Source: Streptomyces cinnamoneus (GTDB lineage Bacteria; Actinomycetota; Actinomycetes; Streptomycetales; Streptomycetaceae). Taken from it: 64,000 bases of DNA. Location: NCBI RefSeq assembly GCF_002939475.1, contig NZ_PKFQ01000001.1, positions 3,655,001 to 3,719,000 of the forward strand, given 5' to 3'. Of this stretch, positions 1 to 7,834 are shown in pieces. The notes beneath the pieces are model-generated. The model was not told the DNA's origin and made no database searches. It saw nothing but the letters and a program-made list of their open reading frames with translations. Every line of letters begins with the position of its first letter. Position 1 is the first letter of the stretch. A program made the position numbers and the translations under genes.

Positions 1-558
1 GTCGCTGGCGCGGTAGCCGAGGATCTGGGCGGCCGAGGGGTTGACGAGGACGACCTTGCCCGCGGTGTCGACGCCGACCACGCCCTCCGCCGCCGCGCGC
101 AGGATCATCTCCGTCTGGCGCTGCGAACGGGCCAGCTCGGCCTCGGTGTCGAGGGTGCCGGTCAGATCGCGGACGACCAGCATGAGCAGCTCGTCGTCGT
201 AGGAGGCGTGCGGCTCGGCGTACGGCGTGCGGCCGTCGAGGTTGGCGCTGGTCACCTCGACGGGGAACTGGGTGCCGTCCGTGCGTCGCGCGACCATCCG
301 CGTGGGCTTGGTGCGCCCTCCGTCGGGGTCGTCCCGCGGCGGCCGCAGCCCGCCGGGGATGCGCCGCGAGTCGAACTCGGGCAGCAGGTCGAGCAGCCCG
401 CGCCCGACGAGACCGGTGCCCGGCACCTCGAACGTCTCCAGCGCGATGTGGTTGGCGTTGACCACCGTGCCGTTGCAGTTCACCAGCAACAGGGCATCGG
501 GCAGGGCGTCGAGTATGGCTGCGAGGCGAGCAGCGCCTCGGGATGGCCTGCTGCTCAC
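1..558 (-). CDS. PAS-domain signalling protein (5' part, continues beyond window)
   Basis: The N-terminal 186 codons are visible; the rest lies beyond position 1. The start is a GTG at 558 with a strong AGGGAGGAAG ribosome site just upstream. Two PAS-like segments can be read: one near residues 13-110 (LVNCNGTVVNANHIALETFE), the second from about residue 150 (AAEGVVGVDTAGKVVLVNPS). These are typical of Streptomyces multidomain sensors that end in a histidine kinase, a PP2C/SpoIIE phosphatase or a cyclase domain. The output domain cannot be seen, so the enzymatic role is unknown. No transmembrane segment appears in the visible part, which suggests a cytoplasmic sensor. Confidence 0.8.
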   Translation of the reverse strand, partial: MSSRPSRGAARLAAILDALPDALLLVNCNGTVVNANHIALETFEVPGTGLVGRGLLDLLPEFDSRRIPGGLRPPRDDPDGGRTKPTRMVARRTDGTQFPVEVTSANLDGRTPYAEPHASYDDELLMLVVRDLTGTLDTEAELARSQRQTEMILRAAAEGVVGVDTAGKVVLVNPSAAQILGYRASD

Positions 559-772
559 GACGACGCTTCCTCCCTGGTTACCGCACCTTGCCGACCGCTC
601 CGGGTGGGTTCGCGTTCGCTCCGGGGCGTGTCATTGAGGGGAAGTCTAAGGGCTGCCGTGGCGGGCGCTACTGCGGATGACGGGTGGGTCGTGAGGCGCC
701 ACCGGCCCCCTCCGGGGCGTCTCGGGCAGGCCGGACATGCCCCTCGTGTCCGCCTTCTGGGGAACCTTCGGG

Positions 773-1240
773 TCAGCCCTGGGGAGTTTCCTTCGGCGAG
801 CCCTTCGACTCTCCGAACAGAAGGGAGAACTTGTTCCAGCGGGCCACCTCGCACCCGTTCGTCCGCTTGAAGTCGGCGTTCACCGGCCGTCCGGCCCAGC
901 TGCCGGCGACGTGGGCGCGCTCCGGGCCGCCGTAGATCATGGTGCACATCTGGCCTTCCGGCACGGGCGCGAACATGTCCCTGCCCCACTGCGACTGCCC
1001 GTCGAGCTGGTCGCACGCCTCCCTGGCGCGCGGGTGGGTGCCCCCGGAGGGATGGCAGTACAGCTCGTACGTGCGCGGGCGCCTGCCGCTGTCGGCGACG
1101 GTGATCGTGAGGTGGTCGGCGCCGTCCAGCCCGTCCAGCGGGATCGGGGCGGCCACGGCGGGGACGGCGAGCAGGGCCGGTGCGAGCGCCGCCGCGAGGG
1201 CGGGGAGCGCGGCGAGGGCGGGACGGCGGAGGAGCGACAT
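773..1240 (-). CDS. Subtilisin inhibitor-like (SSI family) secreted protease inhibitor
   Basis: This 155-residue protein has an N-terminal signal peptide (MSLLRRPALAALPALAAALA, cleavage after an AVAA-type site) and the SSI fold signature. Paired cysteines are present in ELYCHPSGGTHP with EACDQL, and in QMCTMIYGG with TNGCEVARWN. The reactive loop reads CTM-IY, so the predicted P1 residue is Met, as in classical SSI. SSI proteins are exported dimers that block subtilisin-like and metallo-proteases during development. The start was placed at the ATG at 1240, because the in-frame extension upstream is not signal-like and GGAG precedes this ATG. The C-terminus has a short Lys/Pro/Gly tail (ESKGSPKETPQG), longer than the compact SSI ending. 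Confidence 0.9.
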   Translation of the reverse strand: MSLLRRPALAALPALAAALAPALLAVPAVAAPIPLDGLDGADHLTITVADSGRRPRTYELYCHPSGGTHPRAREACDQLDGQSQWGRDMFAPVPEGQMCTMIYGGPERAHVAGSWAGRPVNADFKRTNGCEVARWNKFSLLFGESKGSPKETPQG

Positions 1241-1284
1241 GGGCGGGGACTCCAGGGGTGCGCGAGGTGGTGCGTACGGGGCCG

Positions 1285-1314
1285 GGGTCTCTCGGACGTA
1301 CGCCCGAGAGACCC
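1285..1314. promoter_or_regulatory. Perfect inverted repeat upstream of the SSI gene
   Basis: Two 11-bp arms (GGGTCTCTCGG and CCGAGAGACCC) are separated by 8 nt, 45-75 bp upstream of the SSI start codon. It could be a leader hairpin or an operator; the sequence does not decide between them. Confidence 0.5.
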
Positions 1315-1471
1315 TCACGCGGACTAACGCGCCCGGACGCCCCGCGTTGCGCGCCGGAAAGACCTTTGCCCAGGACGCCGCGCGCCCGGTACCGTAGGGG
1401 TGCGATTGGTGATCGGCCACAGGGCTGTGTCATCATCTGCAACGCAGCACTCGCGCCCGCGTGGGTGTGCT

Positions 1472-1562
1472 GGAGGCGTCGCCTAGTCCGGTCTATGGCG
1501 CCGCACTGCTAATGCGGTTTGGGACTTAAATCCCATCGAGGGTTCAAATCCCTCCGCCTCCG
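1472..1562 (+). tRNA. tRNA-Ser(GCU)
   Basis: A 91-nt class II tRNA. The acceptor pairs GGAGGCG with CGCCTCC. The anticodon stem CCGCA/TGCGG encloses loop CTGCTAA with anticodon GCT at 1508-1510. It has a long variable arm (TGGGACTTAAATCCCA), a T-arm GAGGGTTCAAATCCCTC and discriminator G. CCA is not encoded. Confidence 0.96.
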
Positions 1563-1568
1563 CAGCCG

Positions 1569-1605
1569 GAAAGCCCCGGCCGTCCCCGAGACGGCCGGGG
1601 CTTTC
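1569..1605 (+). terminator. Terminator after tRNA-Ser(GCU)
   Basis: A 15-bp perfect stem (GAAAGCCCCGGCCGT with ACGGCCGGGGCTTTC) and 7-nt loop begin 6 nt after the tRNA. Confidence 0.8.
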
Positions 1606-1836
1606 GCGTGGAGCCGGTCCCCGTGGCGGGGACGCCCGTCTTGGCGGGGTCTCGCGGTGCGCTCCCCGGCACCTCGGGAGAAGTCGGCCGAACCCCTGCG
1701 GATGTTCGGCCGAAAGTCACCGCTGGTGGCGTTTTCCCAGGTCGGGGGCGGTGCGGGGAATGGATTTCGTCTGACGGCGAGGTTCATGTAATGTTGTTCT
1801 CGCAACGCCGACCGGCCGAAAGAGCCGGGAAGCAGA

Positions 1837-1909
1837 GCGCTCGTAGCTTAACGGATAGAGCACTTGACTACGGATCAAGAGGTTGCAGGTTCGAATCCTG
1901 CCGAGCGCA
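1837..1909 (+). tRNA. tRNA-Arg(ACG)
   Basis: A 73-nt tRNA with acceptor GCGCTCG/CGAGCGC and anticodon stem CTTGA/TCAAG. The loop CTACGGA gives anticodon ACG (read as ICG after TadA deamination; a tadA gene lies at 20873-21361). T-arm GCAGGTTCGAATCCTGC. Confidence 0.96.
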
Positions 1910-1936
1910 CTGTCGGGAGATTCGTCTCCCGTCCGT

Positions 1937-2010
1937 CGCGGGGTGGAGCAGCTCGGTAGCTCGCTGGGCTCATAACCCAGAGGTCGCAGGTTCAAATCCT
2001 GTCCCCGCTA
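1937..2010 (+). tRNA. Initiator tRNA-fMet(CAU)
   Basis: A 74-nt tRNA with anticodon CAT in loop CTCATAA. Two initiator hallmarks are visible: the first acceptor position is unpaired (C1 opposite T), and the anticodon stem ends in three G-C pairs (CTGGG/CCCAG). Confidence 0.95.
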
Positions 2011-2016
2011 CTCTGA

Positions 2017-2050
2017 CCACAGGCCCGGTACGAAAGTACCGGGCCTGTGG
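2017..2050 (+). terminator. Terminator after tRNA-fMet
   Basis: Perfect 14-bp stem CCACAGGCCCGGTA with TACCGGGCCTGTGG around a 6-nt loop (CGAAAG), 6 nt after the tRNA. Confidence 0.8.
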
Positions 2051-2147
2051 CGTTTCCGGACCCGGCCCGGCGGCGGCCGCCGGATTCTCAGACGATTCAC
2101 AGAGTGCCGAAAGGGCCCTCTCACCCGGCGCCGCCACCATCACCACC

Positions 2148-2903
2148 ATGACCACCGCCCCGCCCACCGGGCGCACCCAGCTGCTGCACGACGACGGCAG
2201 CGCCGTACGCGTACTGGTCGTCGACGACGAAGCGCCGCTCGCCGACCTGCTCTCCCTGGCCCTGCGCTACGAGGGCTGGGAGGTGCGGGCGGCCGCCGAC
2301 GGCACCGAGGCGATCCGCACCGCCCGGGACTTCCGGCCCGACGCCGTCCTCCTGGACATGATGCTGCCCGACATGGACGGCCTGTCCGTGCTCGGCCGGC
2401 TGCGCCGGGAACAGCCCGACGTGCCGGTGCTGTTCCTCACCGCCAAGGACTCCGTCGAGGACCGCGTCGCGGGCCTGACGGCCGGCGGTGACGACTACGT
2501 CACCAAGCCCTTCAGCCTGGAGGAGGTCGTCGCCCGGCTGCGCGGACTGCTGCGCAGGTCACGGGCCGCGGTGCCGCGCGCCGAGTCCGTGCTGACCGTG
2601 GGCGACCTGGTCCTGGACGAGGACAGCCACGAGGTCTCGCGGGGCGGCACGGAGATCCACCTCACCGCCACCGAGTTCGAGCTGCTGCGCTTCCTGATGC
2701 GCAACCCGCGCCGCGTGCTCAGCAAGCCGCAGATCCTCGACCGCGTCTGGAGCTACGACTTCGGCGGCCAGGCCAACGTCGTCGAGCTCTACATCTCCTA
2801 CCTCCGCCGCAAGATCGACGCCGGACGGGCGCCCATGATCCACACGCGGCGCGGCGCCGGCTATCTGATCAAGCCCGCCGTCCAGCCCGCCACCATCGCG
2901 TGA
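2148..2903 (+). CDS. OmpR-family response regulator
   Basis: A 251-residue two-component regulator. The receiver domain spans about residues 20-135, with acidic pair D26-D27, phosphoacceptor D70 (DAVLLDMMLPD) and the switch lysine in VTKPF. The winged-helix DNA-binding domain (about 145-242) ends in the typical RTRRGAGYLI-like strand (HTRRGAGYLIK). The start is the ATG at 2148; upstream in-frame codons run through the tRNA cluster and are excluded. It overlaps the kinase gene by GTGA (2900-2903), so translation is probably coupled. The downstream glycosyltransferase pair is likely co-transcribed. Confidence 0.93.
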   Translation: MTTAPPTGRTQLLHDDGSAVRVLVVDDEAPLADLLSLALRYEGWEVRAAADGTEAIRTARDFRPDAVLLDMMLPDMDGLSVLGRLRREQPDVPVLFLTAKDSVEDRVAGLTAGGDDYVTKPFSLEEVVARLRGLLRRSRAAVPRAESVLTVGDLVLDEDSHEVSRGGTEIHLTATEFELLRFLMRNPRRVLSKPQILDRVWSYDFGGQANVVELYISYLRRKIDAGRAPMIHTRRGAGYLIKPAVQPATIA

Positions 2904-4507
2904 GACGCCGGCCGGCCGGCCTCGGCCGCCCCCGGCCGCTGCGCACCCACCTGGTCGTCTCCACCGTCGCGCTGGTCGCGATCGTGTGCGCGGTGATCGG
3001 CACGGTCACCACGATCGTGCTGCGCAGCTACCTCTACGGGCAGCTCGACGGCCAGCTCCGCGACGTGGCCGTGCGGGCGGCCGCGCCGCCCGGCCCGCAC
3101 GGCGGCGGGCTGCGGTTCGTCCGGGGCGGCGGCCGGCCCATCGGCACCGTCGGCGCGGTCCTCGGCGCGGACGGCCGGGTGCGCGACTCGGCCGTCAGCG
3201 CGCCCTGGGAGCCGGGCTACGGCGACGAGTCCCTGGAGCCGCTCACCCCCGCCCAGGGCGCCGCCCTCGCCCGGCTGCCCCGCGACGGCCGTCCGCACGA
3301 CGTCGGCCTGCCCGGCCGGGGCGCGTACCGCGCCACGTCCGTCACCGCCCCCGACGGCACCACCTACCTCGTCGGCATCCCCACCACCGCCGTGCGCGAG
3401 ACCCTCAGCACCCTCGTCCTGGTGGAGGTCTGCGTCAGCGCCACCGCGCTGGTCGCCGCCGGGCTCGCCGCGGGGGCGATCGTACGGATCGCCCTGCGGC
3501 CCCTGCGGCGCGTGGCGTCCACCGCCACCCGGGTCGCGCAACTCCCGCTGCACAGCGGGGAGGTGGCCCTGCTCGAGCGCGTCCCCGAGGCGGAGGCGGA
3601 CCCGAGGACCGAGGCCGGGCAGGTCGGCGCCGCGCTCAACCGGATGCTGGGACACGTCGGTTCGGCCCTCGCCGCGCGGCAGGAGAGCGAGACGCGCGTG
3701 CGCCGGTTCGTCGCCGACGCCAGCCACGAGCTGCGCACGCCGCTGGCGTCCATCCGCGGCTACGCCGAACTCACCCGCCGCGCCGGGCAGGAGCCGGACC
3801 CGGCCACCCGGCACGCGCTCGGCCGCATCGAGTCCGAGGCGCGCCGGATGACGGTCCTGGTCGAGGACCTGCTGCTGCTCGCCCGCCTGGACACCGGGCG
3901 CCCGCTGGCGCGCGAGGACGTCGACCTTCCCCCGCTCGTCGTCGACGCCGTGAGCGACGCCCACGCGGCGGGACCCGGCCACACCTGGCGCCTGGACCTG
4001 CCGGACGCCCCCGTGCGGGTGCCGGGGGACGGCGCCCGGCTGCACCAGGTGCTGGTGAACCTGCTGGCCAACGCGCGTACGCACACCCCGGCCGGCACGA
4101 CCGTCACGGCGCGGGTGCGGCCGGGCGCCGCGTGCGCGGTGGTGGAGGTGGAGGACGACGGCCCGGGCGTCCCGGCCGCGCTGCTGCCCCATGTCTTCGA
4201 GCGCTTCGCGCGCGGCGACGCCTCCCGGTCGCGGGCCGGCGGCGGGACGGGGCTGGGGCTCGCGATCGTCCGGGCCGTCGTCGCCGCGCACGGCGGCGCG
4301 GTGCGGGTGGCGAGCGCGCCCGGGCGGACGGTCTTCACGGTGGAACTCCCGGTGGCGCGCGGCGGGGCGGACGACATTCACAGCCGGCCCACAGGCCGGC
4401 CACACCGGGACGACAGCGCCGGCCGACAGGGTCGGGTCCATGCCCCAGACCACCCGGCGCACCGCACCGCCGTCACCTCTCCCGGCCCGTGGGCCCCTGC
4501 CCCGTGA
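2900..4507 (+). CDS. Sensor histidine kinase
   Basis: A 535-residue membrane kinase, partner of the preceding regulator. A transmembrane helix lies near residues 15-40 (VVSTVALVAIVCAVIGTVTT), followed by an extracytoplasmic sensor of ~130 residues and a second helix (LVLVEVCVSATALVAAGLAA). A HAMP-like linker, the HisKA domain with H276 in SHELRTPLASIRGYAEL, and an HATPase domain (NLLANARTHTP, DDGPGVP, GGTGLGLAIV) follow. The start is GTG at 2900, inside the stop of the regulator gene. The last ~50 residues are a disordered tail encoded in the region that overlaps the next gene by 68 bp. Confidence 0.93.
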   Translation: MRRRPAGLGRPRPLRTHLVVSTVALVAIVCAVIGTVTTIVLRSYLYGQLDGQLRDVAVRAAAPPGPHGGGLRFVRGGGRPIGTVGAVLGADGRVRDSAVSAPWEPGYGDESLEPLTPAQGAALARLPRDGRPHDVGLPGRGAYRATSVTAPDGTTYLVGIPTTAVRETLSTLVLVEVCVSATALVAAGLAAGAIVRIALRPLRRVASTATRVAQLPLHSGEVALLERVPEAEADPRTEAGQVGAALNRMLGHVGSALAARQESETRVRRFVADASHELRTPLASIRGYAELTRRAGQEPDPATRHALGRIESEARRMTVLVEDLLLLARLDTGRPLAREDVDLPPLVVDAVSDAHAAGPGHTWRLDLPDAPVRVPGDGARLHQVLVNLLANARTHTPAGTTVTARVRPGAACAVVEVEDDGPGVPAALLPHVFERFARGDASRSRAGGGTGLGLAIVRAVVAAHGGAVRVASAPGRTVFTVELPVARGGADDIHSRPTGRPHRDDSAGRQGRVHAPDHPAHRTAVTSPGPWAPAP

Positions 4508-5705
4508 CGGGACGGTCGTCCTCGACGTCGTCATCCCCGTCCACAACGAGGAGGAGGACCTCGAAGCCTGTGTCCGCCGCCTCCACGCGCACCTGGCGGA
4601 CACCTTCCCGTACCGCTTCCGGATCACCATCGCGGACAACGCCAGCACCGACCGCACCCCCGAGGTCGCGGCCCTGCTCGACGACGCGATCGAGGAGGTC
4701 ACGGCCGTACGGCTGGAGCGGAAGGGGCGCGGGCAGGCCCTGCACACGGTGTGGACGCTGTCCGAGGCCCCGGTGCTCGCCTACATGGACGTCGACCTGT
4801 CGACGGGGCTGAACGCGCTGCTCCCGCTCGTCGCCCCGCTGATCTCCGGCCACTCCGACCTGGCCATAGGATCCCGGCTGACGGGCGGTTCGCGCGTGGT
4901 GCGCGGACCCAAGCGGGAGTTCGTCTCCCGCGCCTACAACCTGATCCTGCGCACCGGCCTGGCCGCGCGCTTCTCGGACGCGCAGTGCGGGTTCAAGGCC
5001 ATCCGCAAGGACGTCGCCGAACGGCTGCTGCCGCTGGTCGAGGACACCGGGTGGTTCTTCGACACCGAGCTGCTGGTGCTCGCCGAGCGGGCGGGGCTGC
5101 GCATCCACGAGGTGCCGGTCGACTGGGTCGACGACCCGGACAGCTCCGTCCACCTGGTGCGCACCGCCACCGACGACCTGCGCGGCGTCTGGCGCGTGGG
5201 GCGCGCCCTGGCGACGGGCCGGCTGCCGCTGGACCGGCTGGCCCGGCCCTTCGGCGACGACCCGCGCGACCACGCGCTGGACGTGCCGCGCGGCCTGGCC
5301 CGGCAGTTGCTGGGCTTCCTCGTGGTGGGTGCGCTGTCCACGCTCGCGTACCTGGGCCTGTACTGGCTGCTGCGCACCGGCGCCGGCGCGGGGCCGCAGC
5401 CGGCCAACGCCGCCGCGCTGCTGGTCACCACCGTGGGCAACACCGCCGCCAACCGGCGCCTGACCTTCGGGGTGCGGGGCCGCGGGCGGGTCCTGCGCCA
5501 CCAGGCGCAGGGGCTCGTCGTCCTCGGCATCGGCCTCGCCCTGACCAGCGGTTCGCTGGCCGCCCTCGACCTCGCCGGCGGCAGCCCCGGACACGGCGCC
5601 GAACTGTCCGTCCTCGTCGCCGCCAACCTCGCGGCGACCGCCCTGCGCTTCCTGCTGCTGCGCGCCTGGGTCTTTCCGCACCACAGTCAGGGGAACCCCC
5701 GATGA
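4440..5705 (+). CDS. GT2 dolichol-phosphate-mannose-synthase-like glycosyltransferase with GtrA-type membrane domain
   Basis: A 421-residue fusion. Residues ~25-260 form a GT-A fold (VVIPVHNEEEDLEACVRRL, DNASTDRT, metal-binding YMDVDLSTG, SDAQCGFKAIRKD), the DPM1/polyprenyl-phosphate sugar transferase pattern. Residues ~285-415 contain four hydrophobic helices of the GtrA type (LLGFLVVGALSTLAYLGLYW; FLLLRAWVF). Family members load a sugar on polyprenyl phosphate for use outside the membrane. The gene abuts the GT39-type transferase, the expected consumer of such a lipid-linked sugar. The start ATG at 4440 lies within the kinase gene and its ribosome site is weak, so a slightly later start is possible. 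Confidence 0.87.
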   Translation: MPQTTRRTAPPSPLPARGPLPRDGTVVLDVVIPVHNEEEDLEACVRRLHAHLADTFPYRFRITIADNASTDRTPEVAALLDDAIEEVTAVRLERKGRGQALHTVWTLSEAPVLAYMDVDLSTGLNALLPLVAPLISGHSDLAIGSRLTGGSRVVRGPKREFVSRAYNLILRTGLAARFSDAQCGFKAIRKDVAERLLPLVEDTGWFFDTELLVLAERAGLRIHEVPVDWVDDPDSSVHLVRTATDDLRGVWRVGRALATGRLPLDRLARPFGDDPRDHALDVPRGLARQLLGFLVVGALSTLAYLGLYWLLRTGAGAGPQPANAAALLVTTVGNTAANRRLTFGVRGRGRVLRHQAQGLVVLGIGLALTSGSLAALDLAGGSPGHGAELSVLVAANLAATALRFLLLRAWVFPHHSQGNPR

Positions 5706-7756
5706 CCCTCCGCCGTCCCTCACCCGCCCTGCTGGCGCTGCTGGCCGCCACCGCGGTGCTCTACCTGTGGGACCTGAGCGCCTCCGGATACGCGAACCAG
5801 TTCTACTCGGCCGCCGCGCAGGCGGGCGGCACCAGCTGGAAGGCCTTCTTCTTCGGCTCCTCCGACGCCGGGAACGCCATCACGGTCGACAAGCCCCCGG
5901 CCGCGCTGTGGCCGATGGGCCTGGCCGTGCGGCTCTTCGGGCTCAGCTCCTGGGCGATCCTCGTGCCCGAGGCGCTGATGGGCGTCGCCACGGTCGGGGT
6001 GCTGTACGGAGCCGTGCGCCGGTCCTTCGGGCGGGCCGCCGGTCTGCTCGCGGGCGCGGTCCTGGCGCTGACGCCCGTCGCGGCGCTGATGTTCCGCTTC
6101 AACAACCCCGACGCGCTGCTGTGCCTGCTGACGGTGTGCGCGGTGGCGTGCGTGCTGCGGGCGCTGGAGGGTGCGCGCACGTCGTGGCTGCTGGCGGCCG
6201 GGCTGTGCTTCGGCCTCGGCTTCCTCACCAAGACCCTCCAGGCGTGGCTGGTCCTGCCGCCGCTGGCGCTGCTCTACGCGGTGTGCGCACCGGCCAGGCC
6301 CCTGCGCCGGCTGGGTCAACTGCTGCTGGCGGGGCTGGTGATGGTGGTGTCGGGCGGCTGGTGGGTGGCGGTCGTCGAGCTGTGGCCCGCGGCCTCGCGC
6401 CCGTACGTCGGCGGCTCGCAGCACAACAGCTTCCTCGAACTCACCTTCGGTTACAACGGTCTCGGCCGCATCAACGGCAACGAGACGGGCAGCGTGGGCG
6501 GCGGCCCGGCCGGCCCCGGCGGCGGCCGGTGGGGGGAGACCGGGATCACGCGCCTGTTCGGCTCGGACATGGGCGGTCAGATCGCGTGGCTGCTGCCGGC
6601 GGCGTTCGTCCTGCTCGTCGCCGGGCTGTGGCTGACGCGCCGGGCCGGGGACGAGGGCCGGGCCCGGCGGCGGGCGCTGCTCGCCTGGGGCGGGTCGCTG
6701 CTGATGACCTTCCTCATCTTCAGCTTCATGTCGGGGATCTTCCACCAGTACTACAACGTCGCCCTCGCCCCCTACGTGGCCGCGCTCGCCGGCGCCGGCG
6801 CGGTGCTGCTGTGGGAGCGGCGGGCGACGGTCCTGCTGGCGGGCGTGGTCGTCCTGACGGTGGTGTGGGCCCACGTCCTGCTGAGGCGCACGCCCCACTG
6901 GCTGCCGTGGCTGAAGTGGGCGGTGCTCGCCGGGGGCCTGGTGGCGGCCGCCCTGCTGCTGCTCGCCCGCCGTCGCACGGACCGGGTGTCGGCCCGGGTG
7001 GCGGGGGCGCTGGCCGTGGCGAGCGCGCTGGCGGCGCCGCTGGCCTACACGCTGAACACGGTGGACACCGCGCACGGCGGTTCCATCGTGACCGCCGGCC
7101 CGGCGGTGCGCGGCGGCGGTTTCGGCGGCGGCAAGGCGGGGCGCGCCGGGCGGCCAGGCGACGGCTTCCCGGGCGGTCCTCCCGGTGCGGGCGGTCCGGC
7201 CGGTTGCGGCGGGCCCGGCGGCGGGTGGGGCTCCGGTGTGCGCAAGGGCGCGGGGCCCGGCGGTCGCGCCGGCGCCCAGGGCGACTGCCGTCCCGGCCAG
7301 GACGGCCGGCGCGGCGCGGGCGGCGGCGCCAAGGCCCTGCCCGGCGGTCCGGAGGGCGGGCCCGGCGGTCCGGGCGGCATGGGCGGGCTGCTCGGCGGGC
7401 GGCGGGTGAGCGCGCAGGCGGTGGTCGCGCTGAAGCGGGACGCCGGCTCGTACACCTGGGCGGCCGCGGCCGTCGGCTCGCAGAACGCGGCCAGCTTCCA
7501 ACTCGCCGCCGAGCGGCCGGTGATGGCGGTGGGCGGCTTCAACGGAAGCGACCCCTCCCCGACGGTGGAGCGGTTCCGGGCCCTGGTGGAGGACAAGGAG
7601 ATCCACTACTTCGTCGCCTCCGGCGAGGGGGCGGGCCGGCAGCGCGGCGGCACCGGCCGGGGATACGCCGTGGAGATCACCTCCTGGGTGGAGGCGCACT
7701 TCACCGCCACCACCGTCGGCGACGTCGTCCTCTACGACCTGACGGCCCCCCGGTAA
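5702..7756 (+). CDS. Polytopic GT39/ArnT-type glycosyltransferase
   Basis: A 684-residue membrane protein overlapping the preceding gene by ATGA (5702-5705). About eleven hydrophobic helices occupy residues 5-455. The first external loop carries the GT39/ArnT pattern around residues 20-60 (GYANQFYSAAAQ, DAGNAITVDKPP, with the key acidic/Lys-Pro motif). Residues ~470-575 are an unusual Gly-rich stretch (GRAGRPGDGFPGGPPGAGG and similar). A soluble C-terminal part follows (AERPVMAVGGFNGSDPSPT; GEGAGRQRGGTGRGYAVEIT). Family enzymes transfer sugars from polyprenyl phosphates to proteins or lipids on the outer face. With the GT2/GtrA partner it forms a sugar donor/transfer pair, presumably under the upstream two-component system. 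Confidence 0.85.
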   Translation: MTLRRPSPALLALLAATAVLYLWDLSASGYANQFYSAAAQAGGTSWKAFFFGSSDAGNAITVDKPPAALWPMGLAVRLFGLSSWAILVPEALMGVATVGVLYGAVRRSFGRAAGLLAGAVLALTPVAALMFRFNNPDALLCLLTVCAVACVLRALEGARTSWLLAAGLCFGLGFLTKTLQAWLVLPPLALLYAVCAPARPLRRLGQLLLAGLVMVVSGGWWVAVVELWPAASRPYVGGSQHNSFLELTFGYNGLGRINGNETGSVGGGPAGPGGGRWGETGITRLFGSDMGGQIAWLLPAAFVLLVAGLWLTRRAGDEGRARRRALLAWGGSLLMTFLIFSFMSGIFHQYYNVALAPYVAALAGAGAVLLWERRATVLLAGVVVLTVVWAHVLLRRTPHWLPWLKWAVLAGGLVAAALLLLARRRTDRVSARVAGALAVASALAAPLAYTLNTVDTAHGGSIVTAGPAVRGGGFGGGKAGRAGRPGDGFPGGPPGAGGPAGCGGPGGGWGSGVRKGAGPGGRAGAQGDCRPGQDGRRGAGGGAKALPGGPEGGPGGPGGMGGLLGGRRVSAQAVVALKRDAGSYTWAAAAVGSQNAASFQLAAERPVMAVGGFNGSDPSPTVERFRALVEDKEIHYFVASGEGAGRQRGGTGRGYAVEITSWVEAHFTATTVGDVVLYDLTAPR

Positions 7757-7781
7757 AGCGCTTGTACGTCGTAGAGGAAGT

Positions 7782-7823
7782 CTTGTACGGTGTACGACAT
7801 CAACCAGTCGTACACCGTACAAG
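7782..7823. promoter_or_regulatory. Large palindromic operator upstream of the MFS exporter
   Basis: Perfect 17-bp arms (CTTGTACGGTGTACGAC / GTCGTACACCGTACAAG) around an 8-nt spacer. Each arm itself contains a GTAC-N3-GTAC near-palindrome. A partial extra copy (CTTGTACGTCGTA) starts at 7761. It lies 11 bp before the exporter start codon and is the expected target of the TetR regulator encoded downstream (9469-10248). Confidence 0.75.
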
Positions 7824-7834
7824 GGGGGCCCGAC

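Noticed and set aside
7790-7834. Earlier ATG start for the MFS exporter
   Set aside because: It would place most of the 42-bp operator inside the coding region; the ATG at 7835 has a strong ribosome site.
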